64,000 nt of DNA from Gracilaria domingensis. Its lineage: Eukaryota; Rhodophyta; Florideophyceae; Gracilariales; Gracilariaceae. The stretch is from the NCBI GenBank assembly GCA_022539475.1, contig VCMS01000302.1, positions 54,916 to 118,915 on the forward strand, in the 5' to 3' direction. The position numbers were made by a program, and so were the translations under genes. The notes below the pieces were generated by a model. It was not told the origin of the DNA and made no database searches. It was given only the letters and a program-made list of their open reading frames with translations. Shown one piece after another: positions 9,350-19,967 of the stretch (the first letter of the stretch is position 1; each line of letters begins with the position of its first letter).

Positions 9350-9937
9350 CTACAGACCCGTGTCGTAAATGCCGAGCAAAGGGTCCGTCCTCGAAACCAG
9401 GTGACCACGCGCAATTCCACTCAGCGCCATCTCGGTCGTAAGTCCTCTCACGAACAGTGGCCATAACTCTTTTTTGTCCGTCGTCAACGCTGCAGTCTCG
9501 CTCTTCTTTAAGACTTTGGTACGAACAAATCGCCCAAGCATGCGCTCGACAGTCTCGATCTGCGCTTCGCGAACCTCAGTCTCACTATCAGCCTCCCCAT
9601 TTTCGTCGCTGTAGATGTCATTGTCACGCTTCAAACTTCGTCTCAAGGCGGTTTTCTCTTCTTTGGCTTCATAATCAATCAATGACTTGGATTTAGCGAC
9701 TGGTACGTCGGATTTGTCTATCTCATCGTCGGTGATCGTAGCTGAAACTTCTCGTGCATTCAAAATTGAGAGAGATGTAGGGTTGCGCGACAAGATTGCG
9801 ACAGGCGTGTTCACGAGACGAAGATCTAAGTATTTATACACCTCGAGTACCAATATTTTCATGAGCCAACAATGATAACGCATACTAGCAGAAGTTAAAG
9901 AAGTGGATGCGCAGAGCTCCAGGGAAGCCACAAACAA
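9350..9937 (-). CDS. Unrecognised acidic frame beside LTR module C
   Basis: 195 codons; the later two thirds is Glu/Asp/Lys-rich with a charged, coil-like composition (EVREAQIETVERMLGRFVRT). It runs in the same sense as module C and stops 30 bp before it, so it may be the tail of an element's internal gene, but no known domain is seen. The first 50 residues are hydrophobic and may not be translated. Low confidence that it is expressed. Confidence 0.25.
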   Translation of the reverse strand: MFVASLELCASTSLTSASMRYHCWLMKILVLEVYKYLDLRLVNTPVAILSRNPTSLSILNAREVSATITDDEIDKSDVPVAKSKSLIDYEAKEEKTALRRSLKRDNDIYSDENGEADSETEVREAQIETVERMLGRFVRTKVLKKSETAALTTDKKELWPLFVRGLTTEMALSGIARGHLVSRTDPLLGIYDTGL

Positions 9938-10604
9938 CCAGCAGCTAACCTAATGACGCACCACGGGTTGCAATCATAGGAGAACATGGAAAAGTCACAC
10001 CTTTTTCAAGAAAACAGTTTCTCAAATTTGCTACTCAGGGAGAACACGACGGGAAAGAGTTATGGTATCTAGCGCAGGATAACGCAGTCCATGCAGCATT
10101 AGAAGATATTCATGAGCCTGGAATCTCTATACATACCCTGCGGTTTGAAACAACATGCGCTAACTCGAAGGCCTACCCCTCTTGACGAACACTAACCGCC
10201 ATGTCTCACACAGTGTACAGCAAAGCATGCACACGAGTTGTAACGGGGATGATACTTATAACTCTCTGGTAGGAATGATTCCGAATAGTGGGAAACTATA
10301 AGTATTGGCCGACGGATGGGATGCGTTTCGGAATTGCTGAGGTATGGCACGCTGCGGGGTAGGCCATGAGGTGGCAAAGGCTAGTGCTGATTGCCTGTAC
10401 ACGTGTGGAGCAGTAGGTGTGTTCACACATCTTCCGGAATATTTGTCGGATTTTTTTCTGGGCGCTGCCGCCAGTTGTAACGTGCACCACGTGCAGGGAC
10501 CTGATCATGAGGGCACTGATTATTTCTTATTCAATTTAGTTTAACTAATTTATCGGTTACGATATAAGATGTGACCTTCCGGGCCCCCCCACATTCGGTA
10601 AAGG
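9938..10604. other. No gene seen
   Basis: Only short overlapping frames; no repeat match to the rest of the window was noticed. Confidence 0.3.
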
Positions 10605-12981
10605 GGAACTGAGTTCCGCTCTAAACTAGATTTGCCTGCGCGAAGTGCACAACTCCTTCAGGAGTGTCACCGCGTACGGTACGGACTAGCTTCATCCCTC
10701 GGGATCATTCAGGCAATTCTGATCAATTGTGGCTGTTGACCTCGGGCTTATTCCGTCTTAGGACACCTTTTATTTTCCAAATACCTGCTTATTCACAAGT
10801 GGTAGAACTTCTGGCTCTGTATAGAGACCCCTGCCTGTGGGTTTAATACACAACCCCCGTCGCCCGTCGCCGGGTCGGTTGCAGCTTGTGGCACGCCCCG
10901 CCGAGGTTTCCTTCTTGGTTTTCCCCCTCTTTCTACTCAGGGCTTATACCGCTCTACGGTACCCTTCGCTTTACCACTTTTTCGCTTTTCGCCGGGCTCC
11001 CGAATCGAACACGTTGTTCCACAACCTTCCTAGGTACATCCGGTTTCACGGGCAGTCTTACACCAGCGTGTTCCGTTTCTTTAAGGGCTCACAACTAAGT
11101 TAAACTTATCAAGAGGGCAAGGACTCAAAGGAGTTGAGACGGAGTACCATCGCAGGGGTTTCGCTCTAAATCCAGTTGTTCCCCTTTCTCTTTCCCTCAC
11201 CGTCGTCATCTACGACATTCCTGTGCCACGTTTATCTTCTCGTTGCTGTACAGCAAAACTGGCTTTGCGGGGAAAGCCGTTAATAGCGTCTCATAACTAT
11301 TAGATCCGTTCTGACGGTAACATAAGTTTCGTTGTCGTAGAGCACCAAATTTGGTATCCAACGACGACATTCAAAAACGTAATTTACGTTGGAAGAACCG
11401 CATAGCGGTGTGTATCGCTCATTCTATGTGGTCGCAGGTGTGAACGCATCTTGAGTGAATGTTGTCGGAGATGCGATGGACTATGTTTAACTCTAGATGA
11501 GTGCAGGGCTCTAGTATGACTCCGACGAACCAGATGCATCTCAGAAACGAGTGCGGACATGGAAAGAACCCAGTTGAAGGGTGATGCAATGAAGATGTCA
11601 CTCAAACTCAGCTGAGTTGTGATCCCTTTTCTAGGGGTTTAACGTTATTCACTCTTTTGAGTACCACGTCGTGAGGCAACCATGCGACTGGTTCAACTGC
11701 ACCGAATGCTGGTGGATGGCTACAATAAGGAATCGTTTGCACCCTGTTTCGGGTTCTGCTGTGTGAATCCTTGCGGATCAGAAAGCCGCTTGCGCACCCT
11801 ATGTGGGTAACATGGAGTGAAGTGTCACGCTATAAAGGCGTCTGGGACCAGTCTTCTGGCGATCAATACCAAACTGGTGTCGGTCGAAAACCCTGATTCT
11901 GAGGATAGTTGAGGACAGCGACAAACGCTCTTCTTCACCACCTTTGGTGCAATCACCCATGGTGTTACCGTTATCGCGGTGACTCGGTTGCGAGTAACCT
12001 CCAGGGGGTGATAGAAGGATAAGTATCTTGAAAGGTGTATGGCGCTCGAGTGAACGGCTCTATTATGGAAACCGAATGTCGGTGATGCTGTGCCAACCAA
12101 TTGGGGCTTTGTTGGTTCCTACTTTATCTGGGTTGGGAGGAACCTTCGAAGGTTCGCGAACCCAAACGGGTGTGAAAGCAGATTCCTAGAATCGGGATGG
12201 AACGACCGCAGGTAGAGAACCTCGCAGATGTAACAGAGATCCCATGCCGGAGTATGTCCGTGACTCTGGGACGTTCACTGCCGTTACAAAGGGAAACCGT
12301 ATGCATGGTGTGACTTTGAGCATCGTGTGACTCCTGGAAAGGACGGGTCTCCGCTGCAGATCAGAAGCCAGAGCATCGCACGCGGTTTGGGGGATGGACA
12401 TTCTGGAAACCGAACACTCGGTGTGGCTGTTGGTTGATACTCATTTGAGTGATTTCGTTGTCGTTGGACTTCCGCCTGCGGGCGTATGCACCCTTGGCTA
12501 AGGAGGGGGATGCGTGGAGCAAACCCTTTGGGGTCTCTTGGTTTTGTCAACTCCTTTAAGGATCCGTACCTGTGTGATGAAGGTGTGGGTGAGTCATGGA
12601 TATGATCCCTTCATGGGAGAAATGAACGCTGGTTCTACCTGACCTTTCTTAGGTGGACTGGGTTTTGACACCATTGCCTGGTGTGGAACACGTGGGATGT
12701 GTGTAGTATGCATGGGTGCATTGTACCATGAGGTACCCTGACAGTGGGTGATCCACGTGTATGGACCTCTTGAGGTGCGCACTACTTTAGTTAATATTGT
12801 TAGTTTAATGTGTAGTTAGACCTACTTAGATGAGCGCGACCTCGCCGTCGCGAGCGCTTAGTAAAGTCAACCAAGTCTCGCTTCGAGAACTGCCACTCTG
12901 AAGTGGGAACACTTGAGACTCATCTCTTGAGTGTGAGCCCTTGTCGTCGATGCCCTCGCCGGTGCACAACTCCACACGGAG
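10605..12981. repeat. Array of short perfect hairpins
   Basis: More than thirty stems of 4-8 bp with loops of 0-6 bases lie close together. Examples: GGAAC-TGA-GTTCC 10605-10617; ACTCC-TTCA-GGAGT 10652-10665; ACCGC-ATA-GCGGT 11397-11409; AACCA-TGCGAC-TGGTT 11678-11693; ATCC-TTGC-GGAT 11767-11778. Four stand back to back at 11936, 11954, 11967 and 11982. Others: GAACCTTCGAAGGTTC 12140-12155; ACCGA-ACAC-TCGGT 12409-12422; ACACCA-TTGCC-TGGTGT 12668-12684; ACCTC-TT-GAGGT 12765-12776; CTCC-ACAC-GGAG 12970-12981. It runs into LTR module B. No protein or known RNA matches. Confidence 0.7.
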
Positions 12982-13480
12982 GGTCACAACAAGTAGTATC
13001 AGTGCGCAAACTCCCCTCGGGAAGCCTGAGGATCTCTGAGTACCGAGTGAGGGTTGACCTTTTGTTTGTTTCTTATTTCTGAGTGCAGGACAGATTTCCG
13101 CCGCAGTATTGGGTTCTTTTGTTGTTTCTCTTTCGTGTTTCCCCGTCTTTTGGGCCTGTTGCCTTCTTGCGCACGGCCCTTGACTCCTGTTCTCTGGATC
13201 TTTTTTTTCCCTTTTCTTTTTCGGACTACGCCTCCTCTTGGAGTCTACAGTCCACTCTCTTGAGTTTCTCTACCTTTTCCCCATTTCTTTCAGGGTTTTT
13301 GCTATCATTCTGGCTTCTCTTTTTCACCTTTGTAGGTTCTACCTCAGCCCACTACTGGCTTTACACCCAGGTCCTCGGTGGCAACAGAGGCACTCCAGCC
13401 GAGCTTCCATCCCAACAGGGACCAGGATCTCGAACGTCCTGTACGTGTTTCCCGTTTCTGGGCTTGCACCACAAGATTGC
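12680..13480 (+). mobile_element. Hairpin-rich LTR module, copy B
   Basis: It shares with copies A and C: CCCTGACAGTGGG, a hairpin, GTGCGCACTACT, then TCTCGCTTCGAGAACTGCC, CTCCACACGGAGGGTCAC, the core CCGCCGCAGTATTGGG (13098-13113), a C/T-rich stretch, TTTACACCCAGGTCC and the end phrase TTGCACCACA. LTR fossil, broken; the Crypton remnant follows about 240 bp later in the same direction. Confidence 0.6.
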
Positions 13481-13699
13481 CCCAAGCACGCGTTCTGATC
13501 CAAATGAAATCAGTCCCGATCACAGTAGCTCCGTCGTAACTCTTGCACCTGGACCTGAAAAACGAATCGATGGCGACATATTGGGCCTCCAAACAAATGC
13601 GACTGCTTTACAAGCAAATGGAGCCCACTCCATGTAGAGCCAACTATTTCTTCGGAAGCAAGGAGTCTAATGTGTAGGTATACTCCTAGCAACACAGCG

Positions 13700-14850
13700 A
13701 AGTCGACTCAAATCGTCCTTCACGCCTTCGCCGAATTTGTTGTAGAAGATTTAATCTTCTTCGCCCTGAGCTGATCGCTGAACTGAAAGACAAAAAGGCG
13801 GCTGCTTGCCGTCACCGCAGTTTAAGAGAACAGGCAGCCGGTCTTACGTCTTTCTACTTGTTCAGAACTGAAAAAGGACTCAGCCTCCCGCGAGATACTT
13901 CTTCGTGGACCGATCGCCAACTAAAACGCGTCAACGCGCAATTATTGTTTAATTCATCATGATACGCAAGCGAAAGGCTAACAATCAAGATTTAAGTCCA
14001 TCCACGGTAAAGAAGTACATCGCAGGGTTGCAACGGGCTTTTAAACCCTACGAAGGATACCAGTTGAATTTGTTAACTAGGCGGGTGTTCTCCGATCCTG
14101 AACGAGGGCTCATGACTATGCCAGATAACAAGATACGTCGCAAACAGGCCCAAGGTGCTTGCCGAAAACACCATAACATACGTTTAGAGCAGAACGTCAC
14201 AGATCTTTACGCATTCTCTTTTCTGTGAAAGGCTCAGCTTTGGGGCTTTTTTACGAGAATTATAGTTAACATTGACATGAAGACGTTTCAAAAATCATAG
14301 ATGGGAGAAATCCGGTTAAAAAATGTCGTTAAGGTATTGAAGGGAAAGAAGACCGTATTGGAAGTGCTTATAAGGCCTCTGAATCGCAATCTGGTGGTTT
14401 GAAGAGTATCAACACAAAGCGGAAGGAAGTTTTCATATCGAATCGTGTTGATCTGGAGAGAACACTAAATGTTTCTGAGGATCTTAACGAATATCTCTCC
14501 ATTGTCTCACGGTTTCGAACGGCCAAAGAGAAGATTTTTTGTCTCGTGAATCAGAGAAGATCGTTAGCGCAGACGTTTTGCTAGCTACAAAATGTAAGTT
14601 CGGACACACTAGGGCGGTATATTACTGATGAGACTAAGGCAAAGAAAATCATCAATGCTGGATCGAAAAAAGCAATGCTTTGCATGAATTGCAAGCGACT
14701 GTCATTGCAAAACTTCTTGGTGCAGGTATGGACGATGTTTAAGCAGCTCAGCGTTTTAGTCATCGAGATATGAGAACTTTTCGTTTCTGTATTTTAACCA
14801 GCGCGGTTTACTCGTTGAACGTCAGCAAAAAGGAATAATTACTTGTCTAA
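13700..14850 (+). mobile_element. Crypton-like tyrosine recombinase, decayed copy
   Basis: Fragments in several frames line up with the Crypton at 40.15-43.06 kb. They are an N-terminal helical part (about 13720-13950); the core-binding domain LSPSTVKKYIAGLQRAF...NKIRRKQAQG (13990-14160); GGLKSINTKRKEVFISNR (about 14395-14450); and a C-terminal region with SHRDMRTF near 14750 then a YFNQRGLLVERQQKGI-like end (about 14790-14840). The order matches Crypton DNA transposons, which use a tyrosine recombinase and no reverse transcriptase. Several frameshifts and stops; dead copy. Confidence 0.55.
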
Positions 14851-16065
14851 AAGAGTCAAAGGCAAAGCGCACCGTTTACTGGGTAACAGTAAATGCGATA
14901 GCGGGAACGCACAGTGTGAAGATCGATGATTATCTGAGAGAAAGAATTCTAAGTTGCTCGTAGCTACTGGAAACAGCATTGAAAATACTGAAGTTGCTGG
15001 AGATAACAATGCAGTATTGAGTTTGTCTAAAGTCTTGCTAAATCAAGGTCCGCTGAATGAAAATGTGAGAAGCAATGTTAAATTTGGCCTTCGTGCCGGT
15101 AAGATTTGACGTGGATGTGGAGAGGATTTGTTAAGAAACATTGCAGGGGGCCCTACTGTCTTGGTTTGTTACTGTTATCTTGAGACTGTTTTTGTTATTG
15201 TAACAAGTTCTGTTCAAAATCATTTTTGTGAATAAAATTTTGCTGACCACGAGTAGTTTTTTCCTAAGTCCTCAGTCCACAATATGAGATATCTAGGCAG
15301 GACCTGAGTGACAAGCCCGGTTACCATTTGATCCATCGCTTCGACCATTAGAGACTTCTAGAACGGCAGAACCTAGTGAGATAAAATCCTTTCGTCGAGG
15401 AAAAAGGTATCGAGAACGAACTGCTTTCTAAATCTTTCGGAATGAGAGACTGTTGTTTCTGGAATGAGAGACTGTTGTTTCTTACAATCGGTAGCCTTCT
15501 AACCGCGCGGAATATGGTTGACAACATTTCCGGTAAACACAAAATAAAATAGAAGGAACGATGTAGGTTCAAGTAAGGTGTGGTAATTATAAAATTTTTT
15601 AGTTTTAAAGTTCGGTCTATAGTCTGCAAGAAAGAATTTGGACAATGATAGAAGTCTAATTTAGACTAAGTGGTTTGGAGCATGTTTTAAACGATCAGTG
15701 TGGCGCCCTGTTCGACGTAGCGTTGTACGTGAGGTTTGGGAGTGTTACCATTTCGAAATTAGCACTGATACTGTAGCGGCTGATGACGAAAAAAGAATGA
15801 AGACGAAGAGAAACGACGGACGAGGCGAAGGCTCTGGCAGCATGTGACTGAGCTCTGGTGCTGGTAGATGCTGGCGGCGGCGCTGCGAGCTTATATGCTC
15901 ACGAGGCAGAAGCAATTCGTAGATGCCACTCAGGAAGCTGGGTGGTCCAGATTCAAAGCCAGTCACCCACAGACCGACGTGGCTGATGTGGGTGTCACAC
16001 GTCATGGCTCCCGTGCGTTCCAATAAAACAACATATGCGATTAGGCCATTTTCTGTTTTCTGCAT
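14851..16065. other. No gene seen
   Basis: AT-rich with a 22-bp direct duplication (about 15441-15482, GGAATGAGAGACTGTTGTTT twice). The 119-codon minus frame at 15745-16104 shows no family and is not accepted. Confidence 0.3.
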
Positions 16066-16582
16066 CACTGCGCGTTGCGAGTAACAGACGCAGTGATGCT
16101 GCAATTACTTCGCTGCATCACTGCATTCATCGCTTTGCGCAGTGATGAAGCGTCAGCAGGTGCATCAAGGGTAATTGATGCAGCGAGAACATTTCGGTGC
16201 AAGGCAATTACCGCAGTGATGCATAATGCATTAAAGTCACAATGTGCATCACTGCGCTCATTGCTATTTTGCGAAGCTGCGTATCTGCAGCATTGCGCTT
16301 TGCTTCAATGCGCAATGCTGCATTTCCGCAGTTGCACGCTGCAGTGGCGTTTAGAGCGGCGCAAAGCGCCGCCGAGTGACGCAGGAACGCAGTGATGCAC
16401 ATTGCATTTCAACTACAATGTGCATGACCGCGTTCACTGCTTTTCTGCAGAGCTCCGTCATTGCAGCATTGCGCTTTGCTTCAAAGCGCAATGCTGCAGT
16501 TACGCAGTTGCGCGCTACAGTCTTACGAGAGGCGCGAAGCGCCGCCTATGAAGCTAGGGGCGGCCGAAGGCCGCACCCCTTG
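16066..16582. repeat. GC-rich palindrome cluster
   Basis: Two related units of about 165-180 bp (about 16210-16376 and 16390-16544) each contain GCAGTGATGC, a TGCATCACTGCG/TGCATGACCGCG phrase, a long hairpin and an end of GGCGC(A)AAGCGCCGCC. The second hairpin is perfect, 16-bp arms (16463-16478 and 16482-16497) around three bases; the first (16287-16321) has one mismatch. GGGGCGGCC-GAA-GGCCGCACCCC closes the cluster (16558-16580). Such nested GC hairpins recall organelle-type or selfish palindromes. Confidence 0.7.
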
Positions 16583-16599
16583 TCGTTTAGATAGACTAG

Positions 16600-18648
16600 A
16601 GAGTGTCTCGACGTAGTCGTTCGGATTGATTGTTACAGCAGGTCGAATGTACAGTAGCTGGAAACTCAACACTTCGAGACAAACTGGCTCTCAGCAACCG
16701 CTGAAATTCGGGTCCATGGCATTCTTTCTTTACCTTGTGCAACTCTGTTCCGAGAACAGATCACCGACCGATTATACCCTTGAGAATAACGTATGTTGCA
16801 ATATTGAGCATTGTATAGCGTTGTGCAAGCTTGTCAAAATTTGTCCTCATTTCACAATGCGGCGAGAGTTCCCCGAGATGACTCTAATAATATAAAACTT
16901 TATCAAAGAAACAACGACACTGTTAGTGACAGACAGTGGTAAGCTTCCCGATCTAGTGATTTGTCCGCCTTCCACGGTTGAAGTTGTTCAATATCGGCAC
17001 ATCTAGATTTCATCCGAGAGCAGAGCATAGACGATCACACGGACTGGTTTACTTTTGTCCTGAAATGTATGTTTGGTGACACATTCAGGGTCTTAGTATG
17101 AGACCAACGTGGCGCAGTCGATAAGCTTACCCTTGTAATTTGTTGTTTTTGTTATTGTTGTGATGTCATTGTCGCTGACAGCAAACTCTCGTCGGACGGA
17201 AACTAAGTTACACGTACAATGAGTACACCGAAAGAATACTGCCCGTATGAGATCATTGAGGTTGAAGGACGCGTTCTGTTTGCGGCATGATGCAAGGTAG
17301 CGATGTAGTATCTTAGTGATAAGTAATACAGCTTTCGGAAGTTTGTGCACAGTGTGCTTCAAAGTGTTGATGCTGTGCAGTACAGTAACGATGGAATCGT
17401 TCTTTGGACAGAAACAGAGTGACAGGTCCAGTTGAAGTTGCAAGAGTGCGAACACGTGCATGAGTGCTAGCCATCGGCTATGTTTACATGATGTGACGCG
17501 AGAGCACCTCGATTGAATGGATTGTATTTGGTGGCCGTCCAGCTGCCAATGGGTGCACCACTGTGGACTCATACTATGTACAGTGCAATTGATAAGGAGG
17601 GGGGGCGGACATTAAAGGCGGTGAATGGAAAGTACTAATTTCACTAGTGTGACGTGAACAGAATTTTTGAGCTGTTTCGAGGATGTTAATGTTCCATTTT
17701 TGTTCTCCTTGAAGAAATGCAATGCACGCAAACGGCGTTGATGCGGTTTCGAGAGTTGTGGCAACGCGACAGATGGACATCAAAACTTACGCTGCAAATA
17801 ACGACTTGTTGGTCAACGAATTGTAACTGAGACCCTGTCTAATTCGGGGGAAGAGGGCAAGTTACCTGCGATTCACTCTTAACCCTAAGAAAGAGTAAAA
17901 CGAAATTGAAATGTTATCAAACGTGATTGCTGTATGAGGTGGTGAGCATTTATAGCTGCATTTAACTTTATAGCAGCTCCTATAAACAAGGATATCTCCT
18001 CAGTTGTTGATTAAAGGTACGACATAAGGTTACTGTGGAGTGGAGAACAAAAAACTTTTTGCCTGGAGCCCTGGATGATGTAACTTGCCTGCAGCGGACT
18101 GTACACTGAATAATGGTACCAAAGGTACGAGGAGCAAGTTCGTGGGAAAGGTTGTCTCGAAGTTCACTCTCACATAATCTGCCGACGACGTGAACTGTAG
18201 CGGCGCATACTGCGTTGCTTGTCATGATGACAGAAGTATAGTACAGGGGTATAAACCGTTATTCCACTTGGTGCACTCTGCCTCTGGCAGTGAACCAAAG
18301 CGGTTCTGTACGCTGCGTATTGTTTAATGAAATGAAAAAAAGCAAATGCGAACACGAGAGCAAACCAAAAATTACAATTGTTTTTTCACGAATTTATTGG
18401 TCGACGCCATAACAATGCCAACAGTGAACTGTGGCGAGTGCCCCATGACGCAAGAAGAAGAGCCCAAGGGAAGAAAAGCAAAATGACTAAACTCAAGAGC
18501 TGGAAAGCATTCATGTGTATCCTACCAAGTTGAAAAGGTGAATTCCTAGGTAGCGCTCTCAAAAACGTTTTAAATGTTGTGAACGAATCACCACAGTCAA
18601 GCGGGGAAGAGCTCAATCAGTCACTGCGCTGAAGGCATCGGAGAGTTG
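16600..18648. other. Two kilobases without a supported gene
   Basis: The longest frame is 159 codons on the minus strand (17093-17572); it has Cys/His-rich and hydrophobic stretches but no family and no typical start context. A real short gene here cannot be excluded. Confidence 0.3.
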
Positions 18649-19029
18649 CTAAGCTTGGCTCGTTCTTCGCTTGCGAAACAGCACCGAGTAGGGATCAAAT
18701 TGCGAAGCACGACGGCGTAATTTACGACCATAAACGGCATTTCTTCTCTTGAAAACGTCGTATAGAGGGCGTTTCCAGTCGCACTGTGAGTCTGTCGAAG
18801 AGGCACATTGCCAACTTTGCGAAATCGAAGAGCTGATCGATGACACAGCGGACAACGCGTGTGACACACCTCTATATGCGGCGAGAGAGCCACCATAAAA
18901 GGTAAGAAAGCCGGGGGAGAAACGGTATAAGCAGAACCAGAACATGTGCTGCAGGAACCACCTCCCCACCGCAGCCCAAAGGGGGGCAACCATGATGGGC
19001 ACGATACTATAAAAGATGAAGGCCAGCAT
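18649..19029 (-). CDS. Possible small membrane protein
   Basis: 126 codons. The N-terminal 55 residues are strongly hydrophobic with aromatic residues (FIFYSIVPIMVAPLWAAVG, then FLQHMFWFCLYRF), suggesting two membrane helices. After a Ser-rich linker the C-terminus is basic (KRRNAVYGRKLRRRASQF). The pattern looks like a genuine small membrane protein, but no homologue is recognised and an overlapping frame (18621-19064) makes the choice uncertain. Confidence 0.3.
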   Translation of the reverse strand: MLAFIFYSIVPIMVAPLWAAVGRWFLQHMFWFCLYRFSPGFLTFYGGSLAAYRGVSHALSAVSSISSSISQSWQCASSTDSQCDWKRPLYDVFKRRNAVYGRKLRRRASQFDPYSVLFRKRRTSQA

Positions 19030-19301
19030 GACGTTAGACTAACGTCGTTAGTTGTGGATGGCAAGTAGCGTTGGGATACGCATCATTGAGGTGACGGCCG
19101 CACGTGAGAGCAGCGCTTATGTAGAGGAGCGCAATGACCATTGACGCGGAGGGGTCGGCTATGTAATTATGACGACATGTCTTGTGGTTTTTTTACAAAA
19201 TGAGTGAGGGCTGTTTCTAAACCAGGCACTCGAGACGGGCGACGCGCATCAAGCGAGCAGGGCGTCAGACATAAGCATCAAAACAAAACAAAACAAGGCA
19301 T

Positions 19302-19303
19302 AG

Positions 19304-19343
<40 letters not shown>

Positions 19344-19347
19344 GCGA
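19302..19347. repeat. 9-bp microsatellite (GACGACGGC)n
   Basis: About four to five copies of a 9-bp unit within a run of GAC triplets, in the 3' flank of the small secreted protein gene. Confidence 0.9.
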
Positions 19348-19359
19348 AGCGCTCGGAGA

Positions 19360-19767
19360 CTAGCGTTGAGCTGCCTCGAAGAACGGTCTGTACTTGGATC
19401 GCTCATTGAGCTCGTTCAAAATGCCCGATCCAAAGCAGTATCTGGCAAACGAGTCGAGCCACAAGAGGGTGGGAAACACGTTGAAGTTGCTCTGCTGCAG
19501 GAAGCGGCAGTTCTTAAACTGCAAGGCGAGCGGGCCAAACGGGCGGCACAGCAGCTCGCGGCGATCCGAGTCGTTGAAGGGCATGGCGACGTTGATGAAC
19601 CTAAGGTAGCAAATACACGACGCCACGGCGCGGTAGTCGTCGGGCGTGCAAAACTGGCTGGGCAGCTGCGCGGGGAACGGCGTGGGCTGCGGCGCGCCGT
19701 CGGCGGCCTCGGCGGCGGCGGCGGCGGCCAGCGCCAGCGCGCTCACAAGCAGCACACACACACGCAT
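19360..19767 (-). CDS. Small secreted cysteine-containing protein
   Basis: 135 residues from the Met at 19767. Residues 1-23 are a classic signal peptide (MRVCVLLVSALALAAAAAAE). The mature part has Cys at about 40, 51, 53, 74, 87 and 111, evenly spaced enough for three disulphides, and the phrases SQFCTPDDYRAVASCICYLRF and PFNDSDRRELLCRPFG. A TATA-like TTTATATTTA at 19858-19867 would put the transcript start near 19830 with a leader of about 60 bases, supporting this start. The frame is open far upstream to 20688, but that part lies antisense to the GT61 gene and is a GC-rich shadow. Probably exported to the wall or medium; function unknown. Confidence 0.65.
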   Translation of the reverse strand: MRVCVLLVSALALAAAAAAEAADGAPQPTPFPAQLPSQFCTPDDYRAVASCICYLRFINVAMPFNDSDRRELLCRPFGPLALQFKNCRFLQQSNFNVFPTLLWLDSFARYCFGSGILNELNERSKYRPFFEAAQR

Positions 19768-19857
19768 GACGGGGCGGGCGCGCAGGCGGACGGGGCGAGC
19801 TGCGCGCGCGCGCCGCGGCGGCAGCTCGGCGACGCACTTATAGTGCGGGGGCGCGTC

Positions 19858-19867
19858 TAAATATAAA
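19858..19867 (-). promoter_or_regulatory. TATA box of the small secreted protein gene
   Basis: TTTATATTTA on the minus strand, the only AT-rich patch in a very GC-rich block, about 90 bp before the Met codon. Confidence 0.6.
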
Positions 19868-19967
19868 CGGCGCGCGCAGCGCAGCGCGCGGCGCGCGTCA
19901 CGCGCGCGCGTGCAGCCCCCAGCGAGCGCGGCGGCCGCTGTCAGACGCGCGCCGCAAGTGCGCGCCG

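Noticed and set aside
10605-12981. rRNA, tRNA cluster or CRISPR
   Set aside because: Hairpins are not identical repeats with spacers, no rRNA landmark is present and no cloverleaf forms.
13054-13637. Plus frames of 69-184 codons over LTR module B
   Set aside because: Phe/Ser/Pro-rich translation of a pyrimidine tract in an LTR.
15745-16104. 119-codon minus frame
   Set aside because: No family, and its N-terminal codons lie in the palindrome cluster.
17093-17783. Two neighbouring minus-strand frames (159 and 69 codons)
   Set aside because: Different frames, no domain, no start context; possibly chance in a gene-poor stretch.
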